A stretch of DNA of 30,768 nt. Origin: Spirochaetaceae bacterium (GTDB lineage: Bacteria > Spirochaetota > Spirochaetia > PWKH01). Where the stretch lies: NCBI GenBank assembly GCA_003557605.1, contig PWNW01000132.1:1-30768 (forward strand), given 5' to 3'. The position numbers and the translations under genes are program-made. Shown here piece after piece: positions 1 through 8,102 of this stretch. Each line of letters starts with the position of its first letter. The stretch's first letter is position 1. The notes under the pieces were generated by a model. It was not told where the DNA came from, ran no database searches, and worked only from the letters and a program-made list of their open reading frames with translations.

Positions 1-1973
1 ATCTGGAACTGACTGCCCCAAAGCATCACCGATGCCCCCGATGAACTGTCGCTTTTTTCCTGCTTTGTTCTGCGTTGTCCTGACTTCTTCAGCATATCCT
101 TCAGGCCCGGGAGGATATCATCAAGCCATTGGACCTTCAGGGGAGATACGACCCTTGCATACATGCGGGAGGTCTTCATGATTTCCCCGGCTACGATGAA
201 CTCCGGTGAAACACCGAAGAGCACCGATCCCGGATGAATTTTTATCCTTTCAGCGGTAACGCTTCGGTAAGTTTCCCGGCTGCCTGCACGGACACAGACA
301 AACTGGACCATCCCGGAGGCGATGCAGCACAAGTAGTCATGATGGGAGCCTCCGGAAAGAACGGGAATCTGTTTCTCCGAGAGAATTTCCGTCAGCTGAT
401 CAGAAATATGAAGTATTTCATCCATCACCTGCATGTCTAAATGGCTTTCGGTGCAGAACTGCTCCTGCTGCTTTTTTCCCAGCAGGGCGCGGTAGCTTCC
501 ATAGAGCTGGAGATAGGATGCAAAATCACCCATGGGATGGTAGAATCGATGGTGGGCATGGCGAGATTCAATCTCTTTCCCCGGAGTAAGGATGAAGGGA
601 GACCGTGCGGAGAGAAAGGATGCCGCGGTGATTGTCTCCTCAAGAACATGGGGATATTTCATGAGAGCTTCAATGATGATCCGGCCATGTCTGGGGGAGA
701 GGGGGAACATCGCCATGTTCCGGCCGATATCGGTCAGCCGGTGGTGCTCATCAATCGCCGAAAGCATCAAAAGGGTACGTACAGCAGAATCAACTGCGCT
801 GCTGGAAGGTCTGGTCAGGTAGTCGAAACCTTTGTAGTCTCTGATGCCCAGTTCCGTCATCCGCAGAAGCACCTCGGACAGGTCTGTTCGGATAATTTCC
901 TCGGAGGTGTACTGTTCCCGCATCTCAAGGTCACGTTTTGTATAGAGCCTCAGGCAGATCCCTGGGGCTGTGCGTCCTGCCCGGCCCATTCTTTGTCGTG
1001 CTGATGCTTTGGAAATCGGCATTTCAATAAGTGAAGAGGTGAAGGTTGCGGGATTGTAGTAGTTCAGTTTTGCCAATCCTGAATCAATGACCATGGTGAT
1101 TCCGTCAATGGTTATGCTGGTCTCAGCGATATTGGTTGACACCACGATCTTGGTTCTGCCCTCAGGGGCCGGTATGAACACCCGGTCCTGCAGCTCCTTG
1201 GAGAGGCGGCCGAACAGCGGAATGAGGTGCATCCTGGAGCTGAAACTGCTCTGGTCGAGGCGCTCCAGGCAGTCTGAAATCTGCTTCTCTCCGCTGAAAA
1301 ATACCAGGATGTCCCCGCTTCGCCCCTCCTTGATATGATCCTCTGCTGCTTTTACAACGGCATCATAGAGCGCCTCCTCTTCAGAGCGCTCAGGGGGGCA
1401 GTAGGAGACCTGGACCGGGTACATCTGAGAATCAATATGTATGATCGGGCAGTTGTCAAAATACCGGGAAAAGGTCTTGGGATTGATGGTGGCAGATGAG
1501 ATAATTACCTTCAGTTCACTTCGCTGCTTGAGAATTTCCTTCAGCAGACCGAGTATGAAATCAATGTTCAGGCTTCGTTCATGGGCTTCATCAACCATGA
1601 TGACAGAATACTGTGAAAGCATCGGGTCAAGCTTCATTTCCTGCAGCAGCATGCCGTCGGTAAGGACCTTGATTCGGGTAGCCGGAGAGGTTTCATCGTA
1701 GAAGCGCATCTTGTATCCCACGGTTGATGCAATCGGGACATCAAGCTGCCGTGCTATGAATTCACTTACCGAGACAGCGGCAATCCGTCTCGGCTGGGTT
1801 ACCCCGATTACCCCGGATTGTGCATATCCTGCTTCATAGAGGATGATCGGAAGCTGGGTGGTCTTCCCGGAACCTGTGGGACTTTCCACCACAATAACCT
1901 GGCTCTGTTCAAGGCCTTTGAGAATTTTCTCCCGCTGGGTGTAAACCGGAAGCTGAAGTCCTGACCTAGGCAT
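1..1973 (-). CDS. hrpA: DEAH-box RNA helicase, HrpA-like (3' end beyond window)
   Basis: My own minus-strand translation stays open from the ATG at 1973 to the left edge, about 657 residues, so the C-terminus is missing. Walker A (GSGKTT) is at residues 34-39, a TQPRRIAA motif follows near 64-71, the DEAH box begins at D128 inside VDEAHERS, then a SAT motif, and QRMGRAGR in the second RecA domain. The start resembles E. coli HrpA closely (LP..Q...IL..L...QVVIV). HrpA-family enzymes are ATP-dependent RNA helicases linked to mRNA processing and ribosome rescue. The start codon overlaps the end of hisS by 8 nt (1966-1973), so translation is probably coupled. Family is clear; HrpA rather than HrpB is inferred from N-terminal similarity. 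Confidence 0.88.
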   Translation of the reverse strand, partial: MPRSGLQLPVYTQREKILKGLEQSQVIVVESPTGSGKTTQLPIILYEAGYAQSGVIGVTQPRRIAAVSVSEFIARQLDVPIASTVGYKMRFYDETSPATRIKVLTDGMLLQEMKLDPMLSQYSVIMVDEAHERSLNIDFILGLLKEILKQRSELKVIISSATINPKTFSRYFDNCPIIHIDSQMYPVQVSYCPPERSEEEALYDAVVKAAEDHIKEGRSGDILVFFSGEKQISDCLERLDQSSFSSRMHLIPLFGRLSKELQDRVFIPAPEGRTKIVVSTNIAETSITIDGITMVIDSGLAKLNYYNPATFTSSLIEMPISKASARQRMGRAGRTAPGICLRLYTKRDLEMREQYTSEEIIRTDLSEVLLRMTELGIRDYKGFDYLTRPSSSAVDSAVRTLLMLSAIDEHHRLTDIGRNMAMFPLSPRHGRIIIEALMKYPHVLEETITAASFLSARSPFILTPGKEIESRHAHHRFYHPMGDFASYLQLYGSYRALLGKKQQEQFCTESHLDMQVMDEILHISDQLTEILSEKQIPVLSGGSHHDYLCCIASGMVQFVCVRAGSRETYRSVTAERIKIHPGSVLFGVSPEFIVAGEIMKTSRMYARVVSPLKVQWLDDILPGLKDMLKKSGQRRTKQEKSDSSSGASVMLWGSQFQ

Positions 1974-3276
1974 GGTCACCGTCCAAAAGTTCCCTGCACC
2001 GCTGGGCCAGGGAGTCCATAGTATCAAGGCGGTACTGCTCTCTGCGTTTCAGGTCCTTGAGCGAACAGCCTCCTGAAGTGATCTCATCTTCACCGAGCAG
2101 CAGCGCCAGGGGTATCATCTGCTTCTCTGCATAGCTGAACTGCTGCTGCAGTTTCTTCTTAGTCAGAAACACTTCGGTGTTCAGGCCCTGACGGCGAAGG
2201 TCTGCTGCAGTTTTCTGGTAGAACCCCATGTGATTTTCATCCAGGCACAGGATCAGAATATCGCTGCAGCTGCTGCGGGTTTCTGCGTCCGTAAGCTCCT
2301 CAAGGGCTGCAGCGAGCCGATCCAGACCAATGGATGCTCCTACACCGGGGAGATGGTGCTTTGTATAGAGTGATGCCAGGTCGTTGTACCTTCCTCCGGA
2401 ACAGATGGACCCGATGCCTGGAAGGTCGTCTAAGAATGTCTCAAAGACAACACCGGTGTAGTAGTCAAGGCCGCGGGTAATCGAAGGATTCAGGACCACG
2501 GCATCAATGCATCCTGCGCTGCGGGCTGCAGCAAGCAGCTGCTCCAGCCGGATGATGTGCTCTTGGTCCTCACCGCAGAGGGATTTCAAGGTATCAAGAA
2601 CATCCTCAGGGGTGCCGGAGGCACCGATGAACTGAAGTACCGACTCGGCATCCCGGGGGGATACAAGCTCCTGAAGCTGTGCGGAGACAGCTTCTTCACC
2701 GACTTTCTGCAGCTTGTCAACAATCCGGAGAATATCGGCTGAGCGGTCAAGAAGACCCAGCTTCTCCAGGAATGCATTGAAGATGCCACGGTGGGACACA
2801 TGGATATGAAAGGAAGGGATGCCGATATGCTTCAGGGCTGAATACATCAAAAACAGTATTTCAAAGTCGGCGGATACATGATCTGCACCGACAATATCGA
2901 AATCGCACTGATAGAATTCCCGGTAGCGTCCCTTCTGGGTGTTCTCGCCCCTCCACACCTTGTCGATGTGGTATCGTTTAAAGGGAAGGGAAAGTTCATT
3001 GACATGGGATGCCATGTACCGTGCAAAAGGGACGGTGAGGTCAAACCGCATGGCCACATCCCTGCCGCCGTGGTCTGTGAAGCTGTAGACCTGCTTGTCC
3101 GTCTCTCCGCCGCCTTTTCCGAGCAGCACCTCCCGGTATTCAAGAACTGGTGTATCGATGGGTACAAACCCGAAGGATTCAAAGGCCTCGGCCAGCAGTC
3201 CGACGGTTTTACGGCGTGCAAGCTCCTGCCGGGGTAGGGAATCTCGAAATCCTTTGAGCACTCGGGGTACAATCAT
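1966..3276 (-). CDS. hisS: Histidyl-tRNA synthetase
   Basis: 436 residues. Class II synthetase that charges tRNA-His in the cytoplasm. Motif 2 is around residues 109-130 (WRGENTQKGRYREFYQCDFD), followed by the HisA-type GLDYYTGVVFE, a SGGRYNDL glycine-rich stretch and motif 3 (GVGASIGLDRL). The last ~100 residues look like the anticodon-binding domain. I chose the ATG at 3276 because AAGGAG lies about 9 nt upstream and the protein then begins MIVPRVLKGFRDSLP, usual for the family. An in-frame GTG at 3285 would put the ribosome site inside the gene. The downstream helicase start overlaps its stop. It diverges from pcnB across a 119-bp gap with only weak promoter-like sequence; TATACT at 3342-3337 is a possible -10 on minus. 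Confidence 0.95.
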   Translation of the reverse strand: MIVPRVLKGFRDSLPRQELARRKTVGLLAEAFESFGFVPIDTPVLEYREVLLGKGGGETDKQVYSFTDHGGRDVAMRFDLTVPFARYMASHVNELSLPFKRYHIDKVWRGENTQKGRYREFYQCDFDIVGADHVSADFEILFLMYSALKHIGIPSFHIHVSHRGIFNAFLEKLGLLDRSADILRIVDKLQKVGEEAVSAQLQELVSPRDAESVLQFIGASGTPEDVLDTLKSLCGEDQEHIIRLEQLLAAARSAGCIDAVVLNPSITRGLDYYTGVVFETFLDDLPGIGSICSGGRYNDLASLYTKHHLPGVGASIGLDRLAAALEELTDAETRSSCSDILILCLDENHMGFYQKTAADLRRQGLNTEVFLTKKKLQQQFSYAEKQMIPLALLLGEDEITSGGCSLKDLKRREQYRLDTMDSLAQRCRELLDGDHA

Positions 3277-3395
3277 GAAAAACACTCCTTTACTTCGGGC
3301 TGAAGGTACTTGAAGTGCAGGCCCGTTCAGTATTACAGTATACTATCTCATTAAAGGGTTATCATCAATATTGGTGAATCTGTACAGAAAACAAT

Positions 3396-4553
3396 ATGCT
3401 ACTACGATATATTTCAGATGAATCAGGCAGACAGAGAAAAGTTGCAAAGGTATTTACCGCCGATGAGCACGGCATAAACCCGGCGCTCATCGATGAAAAG
3501 GCAGTCGCAATTGTACGGAGACTTCAGGAATCGGAATATGAGGCCTATATTGTAGGTGGAGCTGTCCGTGACCTCCTGCAGGGAAGAACGCCGAAGGATT
3601 TCGATATCTCAACCTCCGCCCATCCGAGGCAGATCAAGAAACTGTTCTGGAATTCACGGATTATCGGCCGGCGCTTCAAGCTTGTGCATATCCACTATCC
3701 CGATAAGATTTATGAAGTTTCCACGTTCCGCTCGGGGGACTCGGAGACTGACAGCAATATGTATGGAACAATCCTGGAGGATGCTTTCAGGCGGGATTTT
3801 TCCGTCAATGCCCTCTACTACTGTCCTATAAAGCAGCTGGTGGTAGATTATGTTGGAGGCATGAAGGATTTTCACAGCCGGATCATACGATCAGTGGTTC
3901 CGCTGGAAAAGACCTTTCTTGAGGATCCCGTGAGAATGGTTCGGGGCATTAAATATGCTGCAATAACCGGGTTTTCTATGAAATTCTCACTGAAACGGGC
4001 AATCCGAAGACACAGCAGCGAGCTTGTCAGGGCCTCTTCATCCCGGATGACCGAGGAAGTCTTCAAACTTCTTGCTTCAGGAAAGTCCCAGCAGATATTC
4101 CAGATGCTTATGAAAAAGCAGCTGCTGGTGCATATGCTCCCGGTGCTGGATGAACTGATGCTCTCTGGACGAAGTCAGGGAATTACCGATGCGCTTTATT
4201 CGTCCCTTGGTGAGCTTGACGGGTATGTTGAATCATCACAGAGTGTGCAGCGAGAGAAGATGCTCTATCATCTGGTGAAGCCCTTTCTGCTTATTCCTGA
4301 CGAGTATGAAAGCACCACTGAGCTGTTCCGGGATCTCTTCAAGGACATCAAGCGGCTGATACAGCCGATTACTCCGCCCAACATTGAGGTGGAGAAGGCG
4401 ACAGCCCTCTTTTTTATTGACGAGGATATCAAGGTGCCGAAGCATGCGGTACGCAAACCGAAGGTCCCGGTCCAAAGGCAGGGGTCTGGAAGGCGTCCTG
4501 GCGGAAGAAGACGAAGCAGGAAGAAGAAAACCGCACCCCAGAAGGAAAATTAG
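3396..4553 (+). CDS. pcnB: PcnB-type poly(A) polymerase / CCA-adding family nucleotidyltransferase
   Basis: 385 residues. Class II nucleotidyltransferase that adds nucleotides to RNA 3' ends. The head domain has GG at 54-55 followed by the catalytic pair D68/D70 in KDFDIS, and RRDFSVNA at 132-139, the flexible motif that follows the active site. The rest is helical RNA-binding sequence. The last ~25 residues are very rich in Lys/Arg (GRRPGGRRRSRKKK), as in PcnB poly(A) polymerases rather than compact CCA enzymes, so I favour PcnB. CCA activity cannot be excluded from sequence, and tRNA-Thr in this window lacks an encoded CCA, so the genome needs such an enzyme somewhere. No clear Shine-Dalgarno precedes the ATG. 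The stop overlaps the convergent ATPase gene by 4 bp. Confidence 0.85.
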   Translation: MLLRYISDESGRQRKVAKVFTADEHGINPALIDEKAVAIVRRLQESEYEAYIVGGAVRDLLQGRTPKDFDISTSAHPRQIKKLFWNSRIIGRRFKLVHIHYPDKIYEVSTFRSGDSETDSNMYGTILEDAFRRDFSVNALYYCPIKQLVVDYVGGMKDFHSRIIRSVVPLEKTFLEDPVRMVRGIKYAAITGFSMKFSLKRAIRRHSSELVRASSSRMTEEVFKLLASGKSQQIFQMLMKKQLLVHMLPVLDELMLSGRSQGITDALYSSLGELDGYVESSQSVQREKMLYHLVKPFLLIPDEYESTTELFRDLFKDIKRLIQPITPPNIEVEKATALFFIDEDIKVPKHAVRKPKVPVQRQGSGRRPGGRRRSRKKKTAPQKEN

Positions 4554-5407
4554 ACCCAGTCGTCAATTTCTATATGGATTTGTGAGACAATGACCCCTCC
4601 GTACCGCTCCAGGCTGTCGGCTATGTACTGCTGCAGTTCCTTGAGAATTCCTGAGATCTGGGATTTCATCGGAACTTTCAGCTTTACTGTCAGGATGTAT
4701 CCTTCTGCGTCATGCTTCACCAGCACTTTCTTCACCTTGATAGTCTCATCGAATTCATCAAGGCAGTGGACCACCATCTGCCCAAGGGCAGCTTCTGAGA
4801 TAGTGATTTTTCCCCGTTTACCGAATTCGGGCCTGACAATGGTCTTCTCAAAGACTTTTTTCTTCCAGGGTACCGGCAGGCGCTTCTTGAAGAAAATCCG
4901 CATGGAGTCGTATACAATCTGGGGATAGTTCCTGGTAATCTCAATGGTAGGAACAGGGATTACATGCTTGCCTTCGCTGCTGCGGATCTGAATGGCCGTT
5001 TCGATTTCCTCCTTGCTGGCAAACTCCTCAATTTTGAACACCTTTGAGGGGGCGGGAAGCTTCAGTCGGGAGGCAATTTTCACCACCATTCTCTCGGATG
5101 TTCCAAGGATTAAAATCCGCTTGAAGGAATGCTTCTGCAGGGAATCAATGACTTCCTGCCGCTGTTCGTCATTGTCAAAGAGGGCAGTCTTGATCGCCTT
5201 AAGGAATACCTGCTCCCGTTTTGCAGACTTCCCTGCAATGATCTTATCTCCCATAATCAGCAGGCCGTCATCAACAATCATTTCGATGCCGTATTTTTCA
5301 GCTACCAGTTTTGAACGGAAACTTTTTCCTGTTCCGCTTCTTCCTACCAGTGCGTAGACGTGTTTTCCTTTTAATTTCCAGATCATCTTACGAAAGAGAT
5401 TGTCCAT
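4550..5407 (-). CDS. P-loop ATPase fused to a C-terminal Asp23/Gls24-like domain
   Basis: 285 residues from the ATG at 5407; another ATG at 5422 would add five. The N-terminal part has a clean Walker A (GRSGTGKS, residues 22-29 counted from 5407) within a nucleotide-binding fold, then a long stretch without family motifs. The last ~85 residues (from GKITISEAALGQMV to the end, with alternating beta strands and QISGILKELQQYIADSLE) match the pattern of Asp23/Gls24 (DUF322) proteins, normally separate ~120-residue envelope-stress or membrane-anchored proteins. Role unknown. Neither start has a good ribosome site; a TATGAT box (5423-5418) sits only 10 nt before the 5407 ATG. It overlaps pcnB tail to tail by 4 bp. 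The domain assignment is by eye. Confidence 0.72.
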   Translation of the reverse strand: MDNLFRKMIWKLKGKHVYALVGRSGTGKSFRSKLVAEKYGIEMIVDDGLLIMGDKIIAGKSAKREQVFLKAIKTALFDNDEQRQEVIDSLQKHSFKRILILGTSERMVVKIASRLKLPAPSKVFKIEEFASKEEIETAIQIRSSEGKHVIPVPTIEITRNYPQIVYDSMRIFFKKRLPVPWKKKVFEKTIVRPEFGKRGKITISEAALGQMVVHCLDEFDETIKVKKVLVKHDAEGYILTVKLKVPMKSQISGILKELQQYIADSLERYGGVIVSQIHIEIDDWV

Positions 5408-5473
5408 ACTGAGGACTATCATATACAGAGAATGGAGTTTATGGAACTGTCTGCAGGGAAAATACCGGTAATA

Positions 5474-6118
5474 TCACAGGTATGGGGCATCAAACCGTCC
5501 GGTATGGGCGCCGTGCTTCTTCAGCATGACCCTCCAGTAGGTGTCAGGGATACCCAGGGCGATCAATGCCCGGAACCATGCAGCTGCAAGGGGATGCAGT
5601 TTCTCGGGTCGATGCAGTCTTTTCACCATCTCTTCGCAGAATCTTCCATCAAGGGAGTATGAACGTCCAAGCTGGAAAAAAGCTTTGAGAAGCGGCCGGA
5701 CCATCCAGCGGGGTTTCACCTGGATGCCCTCGACTCCTCCCTTGATGACCGTTCCTGAGCAGTCATGGCCAAGCTGTGCAGCAAGTGATTCAAGGTACCG
5801 CGTGACAGGCAAGCTGTGGCAGGATTCAGGAAATCCAGACTGGATGATCCACCCCAGTGTCTTGTGCCCCCGTTGCTGTGATATCACTTCAAGAAATTCC
5901 AGCACCTGTGCGGGCATCGCATCGGTATAGAGGGGAAAGGCAATTATCACATGATCTGCATTGCCGTACAGCTCAAGAAGCTCATCAGGGCGGGTGATGT
6001 ATCCGCGGGAGATTTCATGTTGGGAATTCTCTAAAAAACCGCTGGAGAAGGCATTCAGGAGGATTTCCGTATTGGATGATGCTGCTCGGGGCGAACCGTT
6101 AACTGCCAGAAGCTTCAT
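5474..6118 (-). CDS. NAD(P)H-dependent flavodoxin-fold oxidoreductase
   Basis: 214 residues. It begins MKLLAVNGSPRAASSNTEIL, the N-terminal FMN-phosphate loop (NGSPR...SNT) of NADPH-dependent FMN reductases. DHVIIAFPLYTDAMPAQVLEF follows, the second flavin-contact segment (P-LY-DAMPA). It probably reduces flavin or quinone in the cytosol; the substrate is unknown. I chose the ATG at 6118 because GAGGAGG lies 6 nt upstream; the frame stays open further upstream but that stretch is unlike the family. The start lies 20 nt inside the preceding flavodoxin-like gene, so the two form a coupled pair. The C-terminal ~90 residues are less typical and could hold a specialised partner surface. Confidence 0.8.
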   Translation of the reverse strand: MKLLAVNGSPRAASSNTEILLNAFSSGFLENSQHEISRGYITRPDELLELYGNADHVIIAFPLYTDAMPAQVLEFLEVISQQRGHKTLGWIIQSGFPESCHSLPVTRYLESLAAQLGHDCSGTVIKGGVEGIQVKPRWMVRPLLKAFFQLGRSYSLDGRFCEEMVKRLHRPEKLHPLAAAWFRALIALGIPDTYWRVMLKKHGAHTGRFDAPYL

Positions 6119-6638
6119 GAAGCACCTCCTCGACGGATGAGTCAGCAGAAAGGACAAATGACAGGGAGGTATGCAGGTTGATGCAGTACCTCCGGTATAT
6201 TTCGGTGAGCATGTCAAGCTGGGGGGAGGTGAGTGATTCATACCCCTTAAGCAGCAGCCCGATGCGTGGATACTTCGGATACCTCCTGCGGTGGTGAAAC
6301 TCGCCGTCTATGATGGAAAAATAGGGGTGTATCATCGGTATGCAGCGGTCCTGAAAGGCTTTTATCAGGGAGGTGGGAAATCCCAGCTGCACCGGGGTAA
6401 GAAACACCAGAAGATCTGCAGAAGGGATCAGGGGATAGATGTCACCCATACCGTCGCTGAAAACGCATCTTCCCGGGGTCTTAACCCAGCAGGTCCAGCA
6501 TCCGCAGCAGCTGTGAAGCTTCATGCTCCGCAGTGTGAAGAAAGAAACCTGGTGCTGTGACGGCAAGTCCTGGCAAAATGCAGAGACGATGGTGTCGCAG
6601 CCTGATGATGCATCACCATTGAGCAGAAGTATCTTCAT
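6099..6638 (-). CDS. Flavodoxin-fold (iron-sulfur flavoprotein-like) oxidoreductase
   Basis: 179 residues. It begins MKILLLNGDASSGCDTIV, a modified FMN phosphate loop. Cysteines 44, 45, 47, 50 and 58 in SCCGCWTCWVKTPGRC follow the CxGCxxCw...GxC pattern of flavodoxin-family proteins related to iron-sulfur flavoproteins. ADLLVFLTPVQLGFPTSLIKAFQDRC is the usual second flavin segment. The ATG at 6638 is supported by AAGGAG about 11 nt upstream. It is the first gene of a two-gene unit with the reductase whose start lies within its 3' end, and diverges from the rnf promoter. Whether the cysteines hold a cluster cannot be settled here. Confidence 0.78.
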   Translation of the reverse strand: MKILLLNGDASSGCDTIVSAFCQDLPSQHQVSFFTLRSMKLHSCCGCWTCWVKTPGRCVFSDGMGDIYPLIPSADLLVFLTPVQLGFPTSLIKAFQDRCIPMIHPYFSIIDGEFHHRRRYPKYPRIGLLLKGYESLTSPQLDMLTEIYRRYCINLHTSLSFVLSADSSVEEVLHEASGS

Positions 6639-6662
6639 GGAATACCGGACTCCTTTTTCCAT

Positions 6663-6691
6663 AGTATAGAAGAAGTCTCTGCCGCGCACAA
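6663..6691 (-). promoter_or_regulatory. Candidate promoter for the flavodoxin-like gene pair
   Basis: On minus, TATACT (6668-6663) is a 5/6 match to the -10 box, with TTGTGC (6691-6686) 17 bp upstream as a weak -35. The predicted start, near 6656, leaves a leader of about 18 nt that contains the AAGGAG site of the 6638 gene. Confidence 0.45.
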
Positions 6692-6708
6692 GAGAAAGGG
6701 CTCAGCTG

Positions 6709-6737
6709 TTTACAGAGCGGTGCTCTATCCTTATAAT
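6709..6737 (+). promoter_or_regulatory. Sigma70-type promoter of the rnf cluster
   Basis: TTTACA (6709-6714), a 17-bp spacer, then a perfect TATAAT (6732-6737). The expected transcript start near 6744 leaves about 33 nt of leader with AAGGAG at 6760-6765 before the rnfC ATG at 6777. This is the best promoter in the window and the only convincing one I found before the 15-kb plus-strand block. Confidence 0.75.
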
Positions 6738-6776
6738 GGATTCCTACGTGCAGAAATCTAAGGAGACCTACAGCCC

Positions 6777-8102
6777 ATGCTGAAACAGAGGACTTTCAGG
6801 CGCGGAGGCATACATCCTCCTGATAAAAAGCGCTTAACTGAAGGGCAGCCCATTTCCCTATGCCCGGACCCGGAAGTTATTACCGTACCCTTTTCCCAGC
6901 ACCTGGGAACTCCGGCATCCGCAGCAGTTTCAAAGGGAGACGTGGTGAACGCCGGAGATATAATTGCAGAGGCAAGCGGATTTATTTCCGCACATATTCA
7001 CACCCCCCTCGGCGGCGAGGTGAAGGAAATCCGCAACATCTTTATTCCTGCTGGATTCTCAGTTCCTGCGGCAGTCATTGCCGTTGATCCCGGCTCTTCG
7101 TTCCAGGAGTCGGTCCTAACCGAGGGCGAGGCGGAAAAACTGTCACCCGAAGAACTCCTTGATATTGTCAAGAAGTGCGGTATCGCCGGTTTGGGGGGAG
7201 CAGCTTTTCCTGCCCATGTTAAGTTCAAGGTGCCCAAGGGAAAACATGCAGACGTGCTGATCATCAACGGTGTGGAATGCGAACCCTACCTCAACGCCGA
7301 CAATCGGCTGATGATAGAACATGCCGGTGAGCTGCTTGAGGGAATTTCCTATATACAGCGCATGACCGGTGCGAAATCAGTGATCATCGGAATTGAGGCG
7401 AACAAGCCTGATGCAATGAAGGCTGTTGAGGGTGCTGCCGCGGCACAGGGTTATACCTATGCGGTGCAGCCCCTGAAGGTGATGTATCCCCAGGGAGATG
7501 AGAAACAGCTCATTGAGGCGGTCACGGGCAAAGAAGTCCCGTCGGGGGGGCTTCCCATTGATGTTGGGACCGTAGTGACCAATGTTGGAACAGCCTTTGC
7601 GGTATTTGAAGCAGTTCGGAGAAAAAAGCCCCTTTTTGAGCGAATTGTAACTGTATCAGGTGAGGCTGTCAGCCGCCCAATGAATATTCGGGCGAAGGTG
7701 GGTACCCCCTTTCGGATGCTTATTGAGCAGGCGGGAGGGTTTTCCGAAGAGCCCTGCAAGGTAGTAGCCGGCGGACCGATGATGGGGTTTGCGGTGTATG
7801 ACCTGGACACTCCGGTGATGAAGGGAACCTCGGGAATACTTGCCCTGACACGGAAGCAGGTGCAGGAGGGGGTGGAGACTCCCTGCATATCATGCGGCCG
7901 GTGCGTGCGGTCCTGCCCTATGGGACTGCAGCCGACCAGGCTGTACCATCTGATAGACCGAGGTCTGTACCAGGAAGCAAAGGATGCATGGCTTTTGGAC
8001 TGCAAGGAGTGCGGATGCTGCTCCTACAGCTGCCCTGCTAAAATACACCTGGTTCAGGGTATGCGGCTTGGAAAACGAATGTTGAGGAACCTGTCATCAT
8101 GA
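6777..8102 (+). CDS. rnfC: Rnf complex subunit C (peripheral Fe-S/FMN, NADH-site subunit)
   Basis: 441 residues. RnfC is the cytoplasmic subunit that meets NAD(H) in the ion-pumping ferredoxin:NAD+ oxidoreductase. The N-terminal half-barrel (FRRGGIHPPDKK onward) is typical. GIAGLGGAAFPAHVKF around 137-152 is the glycine-rich nucleotide/flavin loop, and GVECEPYLNAD follows. Two 4Fe-4S motifs lie near the C-terminus: C370/C373/C376/C380 and C409/C412/C415/C419. The length matches short clostridial-type RnfC without the alanine-rich tail seen in Proteobacteria. It is the first gene after the 6709-6737 promoter, and its stop overlaps the rnfD start by 4 nt (ATGA). Confidence 0.96.
   Translation: MLKQRTFRRGGIHPPDKKRLTEGQPISLCPDPEVITVPFSQHLGTPASAAVSKGDVVNAGDIIAEASGFISAHIHTPLGGEVKEIRNIFIPAGFSVPAAVIAVDPGSSFQESVLTEGEAEKLSPEELLDIVKKCGIAGLGGAAFPAHVKFKVPKGKHADVLIINGVECEPYLNADNRLMIEHAGELLEGISYIQRMTGAKSVIIGIEANKPDAMKAVEGAAAAQGYTYAVQPLKVMYPQGDEKQLIEAVTGKEVPSGGLPIDVGTVVTNVGTAFAVFEAVRRKKPLFERIVTVSGEAVSRPMNIRAKVGTPFRMLIEQAGGFSEEPCKVVAGGPMMGFAVYDLDTPVMKGTSGILALTRKQVQEGVETPCISCGRCVRSCPMGLQPTRLYHLIDRGLYQEAKDAWLLDCKECGCCSYSCPAKIHLVQGMRLGKRMLRNLSS

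Noticed and set aside
441..1004. 187-residue plus-strand open frame and its neighbours (592-822, 1087-1338, 1441-1701)
   Set aside because: They lie antisense to the HrpA-like helicase, which has all its motifs on minus; their translations show no domain.
3277..3395. T-box or other riboswitch upstream of hisS
   Set aside because: The gap is only 119 bp, has no T-box core or antiterminator pattern, and is shared with the divergent pcnB gene.
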